NCBI GenBank assembly: GCA_002688775.1
Contig: NZDH01000019.1
Span: 1 to 44,230, forward strand
Direction: 5' to 3'
From: Candidatus Woesearchaeota archaeon
GTDB lineage: Archaea > Nanobdellota > Nanobdellia > Woesearchaeales > GW2011-AR4
Length of the DNA: 44,230 nt
Part shown: piece after piece, positions 1 through 8,625 of the stretch
Layout of the letters: each line of letters starts with the position of its first letter
Numbering within the stretch: the stretch's first letter is position 1
Translations under genes and position numbers: made by a program
Notes under the pieces: generated by a model
What the model saw: the letters and a program-made list of their open reading frames with translations, nothing else
Database searches by the model: none
What the model was told of the DNA's origin: nothing

Positions 1-26
1 ATAAATCAAATAAAAAATAAAGAAAT

Positions 27-3000
27 TTAGTATTGTTCTTTCTTCTTCTGCATCATGTAATAGCCAACTGCTGCTACAACAACAATTACTAATACAACAA
101 TCCATGCAATTGGTGCCTTGCTCTTTGGCCCATCAAGTGGAGGTACAGCAGGCTCTAAATCTGTTGGCACTTCTCCTGTTGGTACTGCTTCTTCCCCAGG
201 AGTTTCTTCTCCTGCCTCTTCTTCTGTTGGTGCTTCTACTGGTGCTGCCTCAGTGCTTCCAATTGCAAATGTGCTGAATCCAGGTGTTGTTGCTTCGTAT
301 AACACATTGTCTGTATCACTTCCTGTCATTGTTGTTGGTAATGGGTTCCATTTGCTGTCTTTGAATCTGTATAGTACAACATTAGCTTCTGCAACACCAT
401 TAGTTGCTAACCACGATTTTGGTACTTTAAAGCTGATTGTAATTGATGATGTATCAGTATCTGCAATGTTCTTCTTTATTATTTGTAAGTATTGGTATAC
501 TTGTGCTGCTGCTGCTGATGTAAGTGGATTTGAATTAAAGCTCTCAACAGTTAATTCAGCTTTTGTAACTTCATTCTTAACATTAACAGTAATTCCTGTT
601 ATAGCTATTTTAACATTATTTACATTCATTGCAGCACTTGAACCTGCTGCCAAGCTATCCCAAACTCTGCCAGCTGATGCGACTGTATTGCTGACTGGAA
701 CTGCACCTCCACCACCACTACTGCTACTGCTACTGCTTGAGCTTGCTGCTGCAGCTGCTGCAGCTGCACTTGTTGTGAAACTGCGAGTTCCATTAACTAT
801 GCAGTTTTCACTAAAGTCACACAAAGTTACATTATAGTAATAGGTTGTACTTCCAGTCAAGCCGCTTATTGAAACTACTTGTGTTTTATTAAAGTCTGAC
901 TGTTCAGCTTGTAATAGAGTGCCACCTTGACTGCCATTCAGGACATCCTGGTCACCATGGTATAAAACAGTTGCATTAACTGATTCATTTACATTGCTTA
1001 TAGTGACATCTGCAGTGGTTGTTGATGCACTTGAGGTGATAGCTCCAGTATTGGATTTTGTTGTATCAGTCACTGTAAAGTTCCAGATATATCTATTTGT
1101 ATTTCCTTTTGAATCAATGACCCAGAAGCTAAAGTTATAACCTGCGCCGCCACTCTTGAATCTTTCTGTCTGACCAATACATACATTGCTTGTCCTTTTC
1201 ATCGTTGCATTTGTTACCGTACCATTCAAGGATGAGAAGCATGACACAGCATCTCGCGAAACAGTTATGTTTGGCAAGAACATGCTTACACTATGATTGC
1301 TTACTACTTCGGTTGTTGAATTTCCTGCAGGAGTTGTTACATTAACCCACGGAGCATCTGAATCATTTACGAATGCAATTACACTAAAGTGTGGAACAAA
1401 GATATCTATTCCGTTTTTATCTACTCCTGTTCCATTTGAGCTATTCCAGCATGCTGTTGCAGAGGTAAAGGTAAAGCTTGGATCAAAGTCTGAATCGCAT
1501 TCTGTTATATTTACTTTATTTGTGAAGTCATTTATATCTTCGAAGAACCATATTTCAAAATTCGAGCCTATACTATATTGTGAAGAATTGACAGGATATC
1601 TGATTTTTGCATAATAACTGTTATTGTTTGGCAAGAAATTTCTTATACTTTGATTGAACCATAATAGTTGCTGAACATTTACAGTCCAGTTATCTTCAAT
1701 TCGAGATATACTTGCTGAATCGTTTTGTCTCACTGTGAAATTGTATAGACCCCAATTAGCTGCAGAAGCATTAAACACTATTGTGACATTTGTGTTGCCA
1801 TTGCCGTTAGTATTACTTCTTCTACTAGTGTTTAGGGCCATAAATAGCTTTAATGTCTGGTCTGTAACAGTTCTTGTATCTACCAATGGTTCGCCGCTTG
1901 CATTAGTCAAGTTAACTAGAGTTATGTTGGCACCATCACCTCCAATGCTAGTGTCTGTGGCTATGGTAAAGTTTGTATTAAAACTTATCAAAGTTCCATT
2001 TGTTCCATTTAATCCTAAAGATGCAAAGTTTATTGGCCCGTCAACCACAAATATGATTATGCTGCTATTTGCTACATTTCCTAAAGTATCGTTGACACTT
2101 ATCTTTATAGTATGTGTTCCTGCAGATAGATTGGTAGATGAACCTACATTTACATCTCCTAACGAGTTATTTAGTGTTGAATTTGCTATGAATTGTATGC
2201 CTGTCCCATTAACTAATACTTTACTGCTTCCATTGCTTGAGTGGTTTCTAAACTGATCACTTCCGTCCAGATATACTCCAATTGTATCTACACCGCCCTC
2301 GCTATCGACTACTGTCACACTTACATTTCCAATGCCTGCAAATCTTTGTCCTGCTGTTGGACTATTGACTGTTACAGTTGGGCCAACATTATCTACTGTA
2401 AACCCAAATACTGTGGTGTTTGAACTGCCAACATTATCATTTACTGTTACTGTTATAGTCTGATTTGCCGAGGTAGTTGGGCATGTTGATTCATTGAAAG
2501 GGAAAATAACTGTGCTGTTAGTTACTGAGATATTTGGAACTAACTTAACAGATGAGGGATTACAACTGGTGATATAAGTTAAATTTTGAACATTTACGGC
2601 TAACCCATTTACCGAGAAATTTATGCCCATTAGTGAGGTTATCCGGGATATGTTAGTATTGTTTATTGTCCTATTTGAAAAAAAGCCCGGAGGTACACTA
2701 AGTCCATCTGATCGGGTAACTCCATTAAATATAATCCCTGGCTTTCCACTCTGAACTCCAAACTGATGTATATATAGCTCGGAATTTCCCCAGACATCTT
2801 CTGCTGTAACTCTTACAGTATGAGTTCCGTTTGCCAAGGCACTACATCCACCTTCATCTTCATTGCCTTTTAATGTTACAGAACCATTCCTCTTGTTTTC
2901 CACTACTGCACCTGTATACAAGGTGTACCCCACACAAGCAGCATCAGCAGCAGTAAAAGAATCAAACTGTATGGATAAATTTTTCAATGCATTACCCTCA

Positions 3001-4412
3001 GAAACATTCCAATGAACTGTTGGTGTTGCATCTGAGGTGTTTGAATTATTTAATGTGTTGTTTGTCTCTATAGTAACTGTTATAGTCGGCTTTGTCGTGT
3101 CGTTGATTTGCACTGTTATATTCATTAACACACCTAATGCGTTCGAACCATTGGCATTTTTGTTTCCAAGTGTATCATTGACCAATATCCTGAATGTTAC
3201 GTTGTGTCCTTCAAATACCCCTCTTCCTGCTGTCGGAGTAAAAGTAAAGTTAACTGATCCATTTGTATTTATTTCTCTTGTGGTTATATTGTGATTTACA
3301 TCACCAAGTGTTGTGTTTACTGTCTGCCAATTACCACTAGTTTCATTAAAAAATTGAAGATCTGCATTAAGCGGACTCGTCAAGTTATCACTCACGTTTG
3401 CAAAGATATTCATTGTTAATCCTTGTGCCCATGTACCAGCACCACTATCTGGAACAGTGGATGGGTCAGAACTGCCGATACTTTCAACACCAATCAATTG
3501 TCCAACTACTGTACCATTTGTGATAGTAATATTCCCTATAACTGGAGGTATCTGGTCAACTGTAATCAAAAACGAACTTGTGAAACTTGCATTCCCGCCT
3601 GCCCTGTCAACTACGCCAATTGTTATGTTTTTAGTTCCATTTGACAATCCGAATGTCGATGACCCAATAGCTACAGTACACTGGGCTGCTTGTACAGCCT
3701 GTCCTGTTGGTGAACAAGTAAGGTTATCGTTGCTTGCGTTATACTGCCTTACCAAAGTATCTACATCTGGGGCTTCTACATTATATATACTCAAATTTAA
3801 TGATGTATTCCCGCTGCCTGTTATATTTACACCTGTACCATTATAGTCAGTAAAATTAAAGGTTATCGTAGGGGTTGTGCTGGTTGTGTTGAAGTTCTGG
3901 AATATATCGACCGTTTGCACTATTAATGGAGCAGCAACGTCCACATATACTGTTAAGTTAGTTGAAAAAGTTATATTATATACATTAACATCTGCTACAA
4001 GACCTGTCCCGTTCCTGCAGCCCACACTCCATACAAAATAAGCATCTTGACCAAACGTAAAGTTAATCCAGCTTGTGGTCCCGTTTGTTATTTTTGAAGA
4101 TTGGTTGAATACTAATGCCTCTTCAGTACCATTAAATTCAGCATGTTGCAGCCAAGCACCGCTTATGTTACTCCAAAGAGTGCAGTTTCCTACAGGCCCA
4201 TCCACCCAAGTCGGAGTAAAAGTAAAATTTACATTTCTGCTGGCACTGATTGTCCCTGTCACCGGAGTGTCGCCAACAACTGTCACAAGGCCAAGACCAT
4301 AAACCAAAAAAACACCTAAAATCAAGAAAATTAAAACTACAGAAAATAACAGAACTAAGTTTACCTTTCCGTCTTGAGAATTAAAAATATTACCCAAACC
4401 CTCTTTTTTCAT
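27..4412 (-). CDS. Large membrane-anchored surface glycoprotein candidate; N-terminal signal anchor, Ig/cadherin-like repeats, Ala/Ser/Gly linker, PGF-pre-PGF-like domain, C-terminal TM with KKKEQY tail
   Basis: 1461-aa ORF; hydrophobic N-terminus (LVLLFSVVLIFLILGVFLVYG); about 94 N-X-S/T sequons by manual count; C-terminal region (VTVNVKNEVTKAELTVESFN...ITISFKVPKSWLATNGV...VLYRFKDSKWNPLPTT...FSTFAIG) resembles PGF-pre-PGF; terminal TM plus basic tail. Confidence 0.85.
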   Translation of the reverse strand: MKKEGLGNIFNSQDGKVNLVLLFSVVLIFLILGVFLVYGLGLVTVVGDTPVTGTISASRNVNFTFTPTWVDGPVGNCTLWSNISGAWLQHAEFNGTEEALVFNQSSKITNGTTSWINFTFGQDAYFVWSVGCRNGTGLVADVNVYNITFSTNLTVYVDVAAPLIVQTVDIFQNFNTTSTTPTITFNFTDYNGTGVNITGSGNTSLNLSIYNVEAPDVDTLVRQYNASNDNLTCSPTGQAVQAAQCTVAIGSSTFGLSNGTKNITIGVVDRAGGNASFTSSFLITVDQIPPVIGNITITNGTVVGQLIGVESIGSSDPSTVPDSGAGTWAQGLTMNIFANVSDNLTSPLNADLQFFNETSGNWQTVNTTLGDVNHNITTREINTNGSVNFTFTPTAGRGVFEGHNVTFRILVNDTLGNKNANGSNALGVLMNITVQINDTTKPTITVTIETNNTLNNSNTSDATPTVHWNVSEGNALKNLSIQFDSFTAADAACVGYTLYTGAVVENKRNGSVTLKGNEDEGGCSALANGTHTVRVTAEDVWGNSELYIHQFGVQSGKPGIIFNGVTRSDGLSVPPGFFSNRTINNTNISRITSLMGINFSVNGLAVNVQNLTYITSCNPSSVKLVPNISVTNSTVIFPFNESTCPTTSANQTITVTVNDNVGSSNTTVFGFTVDNVGPTVTVNSPTAGQRFAGIGNVSVTVVDSEGGVDTIGVYLDGSDQFRNHSSNGSSKVLVNGTGIQFIANSTLNNSLGDVNVGSSTNLSAGTHTIKISVNDTLGNVANSSIIIFVVDGPINFASLGLNGTNGTLISFNTNFTIATDTSIGGDGANITLVNLTNASGEPLVDTRTVTDQTLKLFMALNTSRRSNTNGNGNTNVTIVFNASAANWGLYNFTVRQNDSASISRIEDNWTVNVQQLLWFNQSIRNFLPNNNSYYAKIRYPVNSSQYSIGSNFEIWFFEDINDFTNKVNITECDSDFDPSFTFTSATACWNSSNGTGVDKNGIDIFVPHFSVIAFVNDSDAPWVNVTTPAGNSTTEVVSNHSVSMFLPNITVSRDAVSCFSSLNGTVTNATMKRTSNVCIGQTERFKSGGAGYNFSFWVIDSKGNTNRYIWNFTVTDTTKSNTGAITSSASTTTADVTISNVNESVNATVLYHGDQDVLNGSQGGTLLQAEQSDFNKTQVVSISGLTGSTTYYYNVTLCDFSENCIVNGTRSFTTSAAAAAAAASSSSSSSSSGGGGAVPVSNTVASAGRVWDSLAAGSSAAMNVNNVKIAITGITVNVKNEVTKAELTVESFNSNPLTSAAAAQVYQYLQIIKKNIADTDTSSITISFKVPKSWLATNGVAEANVVLYRFKDSKWNPLPTTMTGSDTDNVLYEATTPGFSTFAIGSTEAAPVEAPTEEEAGEETPGEEAVPTGEVPTDLEPAVPPLDGPKSKAPIAWIVVLVIVVVAAVGYYMMQKKKEQY

Positions 4413-4587
4413 TATCGGTCCTCTTTAATGGATGATTTAAACAATAATGGTTTAATAACATATATTTAAATGTTTTGATTTTTGATATTATAATTTTCAA
4501 TGAGATTTATATAAAAATTTGATATTTGGGCTTCCTGAACAATGAAAGAGATAAGTTATTAAACGAAATTTAAAAGATTTATTTTTA

Positions 4588-4932
4588 ATGGCAATAAAAA
4601 ATATTTCAAAAAATAAGATAATGGCGAAAAACACTGAATTTTGCGACGATATATTATCTAAATTTATCGGGCTGATGTTCTCAAGGCCACAAAAAAAAGC
4701 TTTGATTCTGAAATTTAATCAAGAGGAAAATATTTCTCTTCACATGGTTTTTGTTTTTTACCCTATTGACGTCTTATTCCTGAGCAAAAATAAGATTGTC
4801 ATTGATAAAAAAGAAAATTTCAGGCCTTTTACATTCTATAAATCAAAGAAAAAAGCAATGTATGCAATTGAATTATTGAATGGAACAATTAAGAAAACTA
4901 AGACGGAAATAGGAGACAGAATTGGTTTTTGA
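4588..4932 (+). CDS. DUF192 family protein
   Basis: 114 aa; SKFIGLMFSRPQKKALILKF...ISLHMVFVFYPIDVLFLSKNKIV matches the DUF192 pattern. Confidence 0.8.
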   Translation: MAIKNISKNKIMAKNTEFCDDILSKFIGLMFSRPQKKALILKFNQEENISLHMVFVFYPIDVLFLSKNKIVIDKKENFRPFTFYKSKKKAMYAIELLNGTIKKTKTEIGDRIGF

Positions 4933-4961
4933 TTTTTTAAAATTTATAATAAAACAACAAT

Positions 4962-4970
4962 CTTTATATA
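4962..4970 (+). promoter_or_regulatory. Putative TATA box of the tRNA gene
   Basis: ctttatata about 26-30 nt upstream of the tRNA 5' end. Confidence 0.5.
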
Positions 4971-4995
4971 ACGATAAAAAATTCTTTGCATTGAT

Positions 4996-5135
4996 GGGGA
5001 CGTCTTATAACCTGGCTATTATGCGGGCCTCCAGTAATGGAAATATGAGCCTTTGGGCAATGAATTAATTTCCCGAAGATAGCCTGAGATCGGGGTTCAA
5101 AAAGAATAAAACTCTGGAAATTCCCTGCGTCCCCA
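4996..5135 (+). tRNA. tRNA-Trp(CCA) with two predicted introns (about 5035-5080 at position 37/38 and about 5102-5121 in the T-loop at 59/60); no encoded CCA
   Basis: Acceptor stem GGGGACG (4996-5002)/CGTCCCC (5128-5134) plus A73; anticodon stem CGGGC (5024-5028)/GCCTG (5082-5086); loop CTCCAG...A with anticodon CCA 5031-5033; T-stem CGGGG (5091-5095)/CCCTG (5123-5127); U8, A14, G18G19, A21, G26 in canonical places; spliced length 74 nt with T-loop TTCAAAT. D-stem is weak (two U-U mismatches). Confidence 0.82.
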
Positions 5136-5177
5136 TTTAATTATATAAAAAGAAAAAATTAATTAGAAAAATCAAAA

Positions 5178-7286
5178 TCAGTAATAAGCTTCGCCTTGTG
5201 CTTGATCAGGGATATCCTCAGCCACAAAATCGCTTGTTTCTTTTCTTGGCATATATCTCCTAGCTCCAAGATATAATCCTAAAGCAACAAGCAAAACAAC
5301 AAGGCCTATCAAGATTGTTTGCAGCAAAGTTTTCAATACAACTGCAAATAACTGTCCTTGGATATTTACAACATTCCCTTTCAGGGTTAACTGATTCAAG
5401 ATCTTGTCATTACCTTTTACCATTACTGTAAACAATTGTTCTCCAGCCAATTTTGAGTCTGTTGACAAGAATACATTTACCGTCTTAGACTCTTCTGGTT
5501 CAACTATGAATGTGTTTGACTCTGTCAGTCTTATATTAGCCCAACCAGCCCCATCAAATAATAGTGTGTATGTATTTGCATCTGGACCTTGGTTCGTCAA
5601 TGTGATTGGAAATATAACTTCTGATCCGTCATTCTTAACATCCTGTTCAACTACTGGTACGTTAATTATAAGCTTGTCGTTAACAACTTGCGTAGTTTGA
5701 TCGCTTAATCCTAAAACAAAAACAGGCAATTCTTTTACTTCCTTGTTCCCGCCAAACTGTGAAGCTAATTCTGTTCTTACTGTGTAAGTTCCAGTCTGAG
5801 CACTGTCAAGTATTTTCAAGACAAAATCTTCTGTTAATTCGCTTCCGCTATTCTCAACTTTCCCTACAAACTTTGTAGTTGAAACTCCAAGTTCTGGAAT
5901 GCTGACTTTTGCAGTAATGCCGTCAAGAGCTACAATTCCGCTGTTTTTGATATTGAGCCTGACTCCAAGTGCTTTTCCTGCCTTAACATTATTTTCCGGG
6001 CTTAATTCTATGCCGCTTACGATCAAAGGAGTCTCCTGTTGGTTTAATTTCAAACCGTAAAATTTCTCCTCAAAATCCCCTTCTGCATCAACAACTCTTA
6101 TTCTAAGCCTTAAGTTTTGCTGGTTAAAGTTGCCTATTAATTTAGGTAATTCAAACTCAAGTTTCTTTAGAACAGTTTCATCATCCCTGATGTCAAAAAT
6201 TGCTGTTGTATCAGCTATTACTTCTCCGTTCTCTAATGTTAATATAGCATCAACACGTGCATCTTCAATGTCTTCAAGAGCAGTTAATCTAACTTTCAAA
6301 TCAAGTTCGTCTGTATCCTTATCCAAGTCGACAAAATTGTTTTCATCTTCGATTATGACTTCTTTTTCAATTTCAACGCTGTCAACTGAAATATCTAATG
6401 CACGGCTTGATCCAGTTCCTGAAACACCGTCTTCCATAACAATGCCATAAACCTGCCTTACAAAATCTCCTTCAGCGTCGATTAGATTAATTGTTAATTC
6501 AAATGAGTCGCTGTCCTTAAGGTCATCCAAAAGTTCTAATCTCAAAAGTGCTGTAGCGCTTTGCTCGTCCAGCAAATCAAAATTAGGTGAAGCATCTGCC
6601 ACAACAGTGCCTGTCCTTAAATCCTTCAAAACAGCTTCAACATGTGCATCGTCTAAATCCTCTAAAGCTGTAAATTCTACTAAAACATTAAATACATCAG
6701 CTTCGTCGATAAAATTAGTTCTTGAAGAAGCTATGACTTTGGTGTTTACAAATACCCTGTCCAAAGAAACATCAAGACCCCTGCCCGAACTTGTTGTCGT
6801 TCTTGTGCTTTCTGTCTTGATTCTGTAATGATTTGTTTCTGATCTTTGTTCAGAATCTTCTACTCTTACTCTCAAATCAAATTCTGTTTCTCTCTTTAGT
6901 TTGTCAATTAAGGTTAAGGTTAATGTAATATGGCCCTGTGTACCTGCGTTTAAATCAAAAATCCCTGTTGAATCTGCAACAGAATCTCCTGTTCTTGTGC
7001 TCCTTAAACTGACTTCTACATGACCAGCTTTCATATAATCGACAGCAGTCAAGTCAACACCCACAGAAAATACATCTGCATCATTGATCAAGTTTGTTCT
7101 TGATTCAACAACAACATTATTGTTAAGTTCTACTTTGTCTATTGACACGTCAAAAGTTCCGCTTGAGGAAAAACCTCCTCTTTGAAAATGATCAGCATAA
7201 GACATAGTACTAAGTAAAAGCGCCCAGATTATCCATATAGCATACAATGCTCTTAACTTTTTCATCATTATAAGTCCACCCCTCAC
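5178..7286 (-). CDS. Membrane-anchored secreted protein with three tandem ~120-aa domains (S-layer-like candidate)
   Basis: 702 aa; signal peptide (true start probably MMKKLRALYAIW); three repeats beginning FDVSIDKVEL / LDVSLDRVFV / LDISVDSVEI; C-terminal TM and acidic tail. Confidence 0.8.
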   Translation of the reverse strand: MRGGLIMMKKLRALYAIWIIWALLLSTMSYADHFQRGGFSSSGTFDVSIDKVELNNNVVVESRTNLINDADVFSVGVDLTAVDYMKAGHVEVSLRSTRTGDSVADSTGIFDLNAGTQGHITLTLTLIDKLKRETEFDLRVRVEDSEQRSETNHYRIKTESTRTTTSSGRGLDVSLDRVFVNTKVIASSRTNFIDEADVFNVLVEFTALEDLDDAHVEAVLKDLRTGTVVADASPNFDLLDEQSATALLRLELLDDLKDSDSFELTINLIDAEGDFVRQVYGIVMEDGVSGTGSSRALDISVDSVEIEKEVIIEDENNFVDLDKDTDELDLKVRLTALEDIEDARVDAILTLENGEVIADTTAIFDIRDDETVLKKLEFELPKLIGNFNQQNLRLRIRVVDAEGDFEEKFYGLKLNQQETPLIVSGIELSPENNVKAGKALGVRLNIKNSGIVALDGITAKVSIPELGVSTTKFVGKVENSGSELTEDFVLKILDSAQTGTYTVRTELASQFGGNKEVKELPVFVLGLSDQTTQVVNDKLIINVPVVEQDVKNDGSEVIFPITLTNQGPDANTYTLLFDGAGWANIRLTESNTFIVEPEESKTVNVFLSTDSKLAGEQLFTVMVKGNDKILNQLTLKGNVVNIQGQLFAVVLKTLLQTILIGLVVLLVALGLYLGARRYMPRKETSDFVAEDIPDQAQGEAYY
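6042..7154 (-). repeat. Three tandem protein-domain repeats within the 702-aa surface protein
   Basis: Repeated pattern (L/F)D(V/I)S(I/L/V)D.V...DxF.(V)...FTA...(D)A(H/R)V(E/D)A.L......VAD....FD; boundaries approximate. Confidence 0.75.
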
Positions 7287-7465
7287 GATTTGATATAATA
7301 CCCCTATTCTTAAAGTTTTCGCTATTGAATAGTAGGTACAATTCCATACGATGATAGAACTAGTATATAAATGTTTCGATTATTAACCACATCAAAGTGG
7401 TAACAAATATGGGGTTTATATAGGGTTTGAATACTATAATATATTTAAATTAGCCAATTACACCA

Positions 7466-8563
7466 TTGCTCATGATCACCATAGTAGGTGCAGGTCCGGC
7501 AGGCAGCTATCTGGCCTATCTGCTGGCTAATAAAGGCAGGGAAGTTACTTTAATAGAAGACCACGACACTATAGGCAAGCCTGTACAGTGTACTGGAATT
7601 GTCACTCACTCTATAGAGAAGTTCTTCAGGCTTAAAAAGAAGGTTATAGTCCAAAAGCTCAATAAGGTGATAGTAGTAAGCAAGAACAACAAGATTTCTG
7701 TAAATCTGGGAGAGATAGTCATGTGGCGTGATAGATTTGACCAATTTGTTGCAGACATGGCTAAAGATGCTGGCGCTAAGATTCTTACAAATCATCAATT
7801 TATGGGATTGGATGGAAAGCAGTCTGTCAAAGTAAAGGACAAAAAAGCCGATAAGATAAAGGATATCAAAACAGATATCATTGTAGGCGCCGATGGCCCT
7901 TATTCAGCTGTCGCTAAAGCTGCAGGACTTGATTCGAATTCTAAGCATTATATAGGCATGCAGGCAAAAGTAAAGCTAAAGATGGACACAGGTTCATTTG
8001 AGACTCATTTTGGCAATGACTTTCCAAACTTCTTTGGCTGGTGCGTGCCTGAATCTGAAGATACTGCAAGACTTGGAGTAGGTTGTTTTCAGAATGCGCA
8101 GGAATATTTTTACAGATTTCTAAAAAATAGAACAGGAAAAAAAGATGTTTTGTGCTGGGAAAGCGGCTTGATCCCAGTCTACAACCCAAAAAAAATAATC
8201 CAGAAAGATAATGTTTATCTGATCGGAGACGCAGCAACACATGTAAAGGCAACAACTGGTGGCGGGATAATTCCATCTCTCAAAGCAGCACATACATTAT
8301 GTGATTGCATCATCAACAAAAAAAATTACAACAAAGAATTCAAAAAACAATCCGGCAGAGAGCTTCTTTTGCATCTTAGGATAAGAAATACACTAAGCAA
8401 ATTCTCTGATAAAGATTATGACAGATTATTAAACTTGATGGACAAAGAAAAAGTACGAAAAGTCCTAAAAAAATATGATAGGGACACCCCAATTCCTTTA
8501 GTCACTAATCTGCTGCTAAAAGAACCAAGATTTTTGTATTTCGCAAAAATGCTTCTCACTTAA
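7466..8563 (+). CDS. Geranylgeranyl reductase family FAD-dependent oxidoreductase
   Basis: 365 aa; ITIVGAGPAGSYLAYLLANKGREVTLIEDHDTIGKPVQCTGIV plus VGADGPYSAVAK and GDAATHVKATTGGGI motifs. Confidence 0.9.
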   Translation: MLMITIVGAGPAGSYLAYLLANKGREVTLIEDHDTIGKPVQCTGIVTHSIEKFFRLKKKVIVQKLNKVIVVSKNNKISVNLGEIVMWRDRFDQFVADMAKDAGAKILTNHQFMGLDGKQSVKVKDKKADKIKDIKTDIIVGADGPYSAVAKAAGLDSNSKHYIGMQAKVKLKMDTGSFETHFGNDFPNFFGWCVPESEDTARLGVGCFQNAQEYFYRFLKNRTGKKDVLCWESGLIPVYNPKKIIQKDNVYLIGDAATHVKATTGGGIIPSLKAAHTLCDCIINKKNYNKEFKKQSGRELLLHLRIRNTLSKFSDKDYDRLLNLMDKEKVRKVLKKYDRDTPIPLVTNLLLKEPRFLYFAKMLLT

Positions 8564-8625
8564 CAAAAGCTTTTTAAAAAACACTTTTTACCTTTAATTC
8601 CTCGTTCGTATGGTGGTTATGATTC

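Noticed and set aside
118-837. 239-aa plus-strand ORF and other plus-strand ORFs across 118-4302
   Set aside because: Antisense to the sequon-rich surface protein; low-complexity hydrophobic translations with no family signature.
5035-5080. Box C/D guide RNA inside the tRNA-Trp intron, as in some euryarchaea
   Set aside because: The intron is only 46 nt; no convincing C box (RUGAUGA), and the only CTGA overlaps the 3' exon. An internal hairpin (CTTTGGG/CCCGAAG) exists but guide function is unsupported.
7383-7405. Inverted repeat ACCAC-atcaaa-GTGGT upstream of the GGR gene
   Set aside because: Only about 5 bp arms, single occurrence; within chance expectation for an intergenic region.
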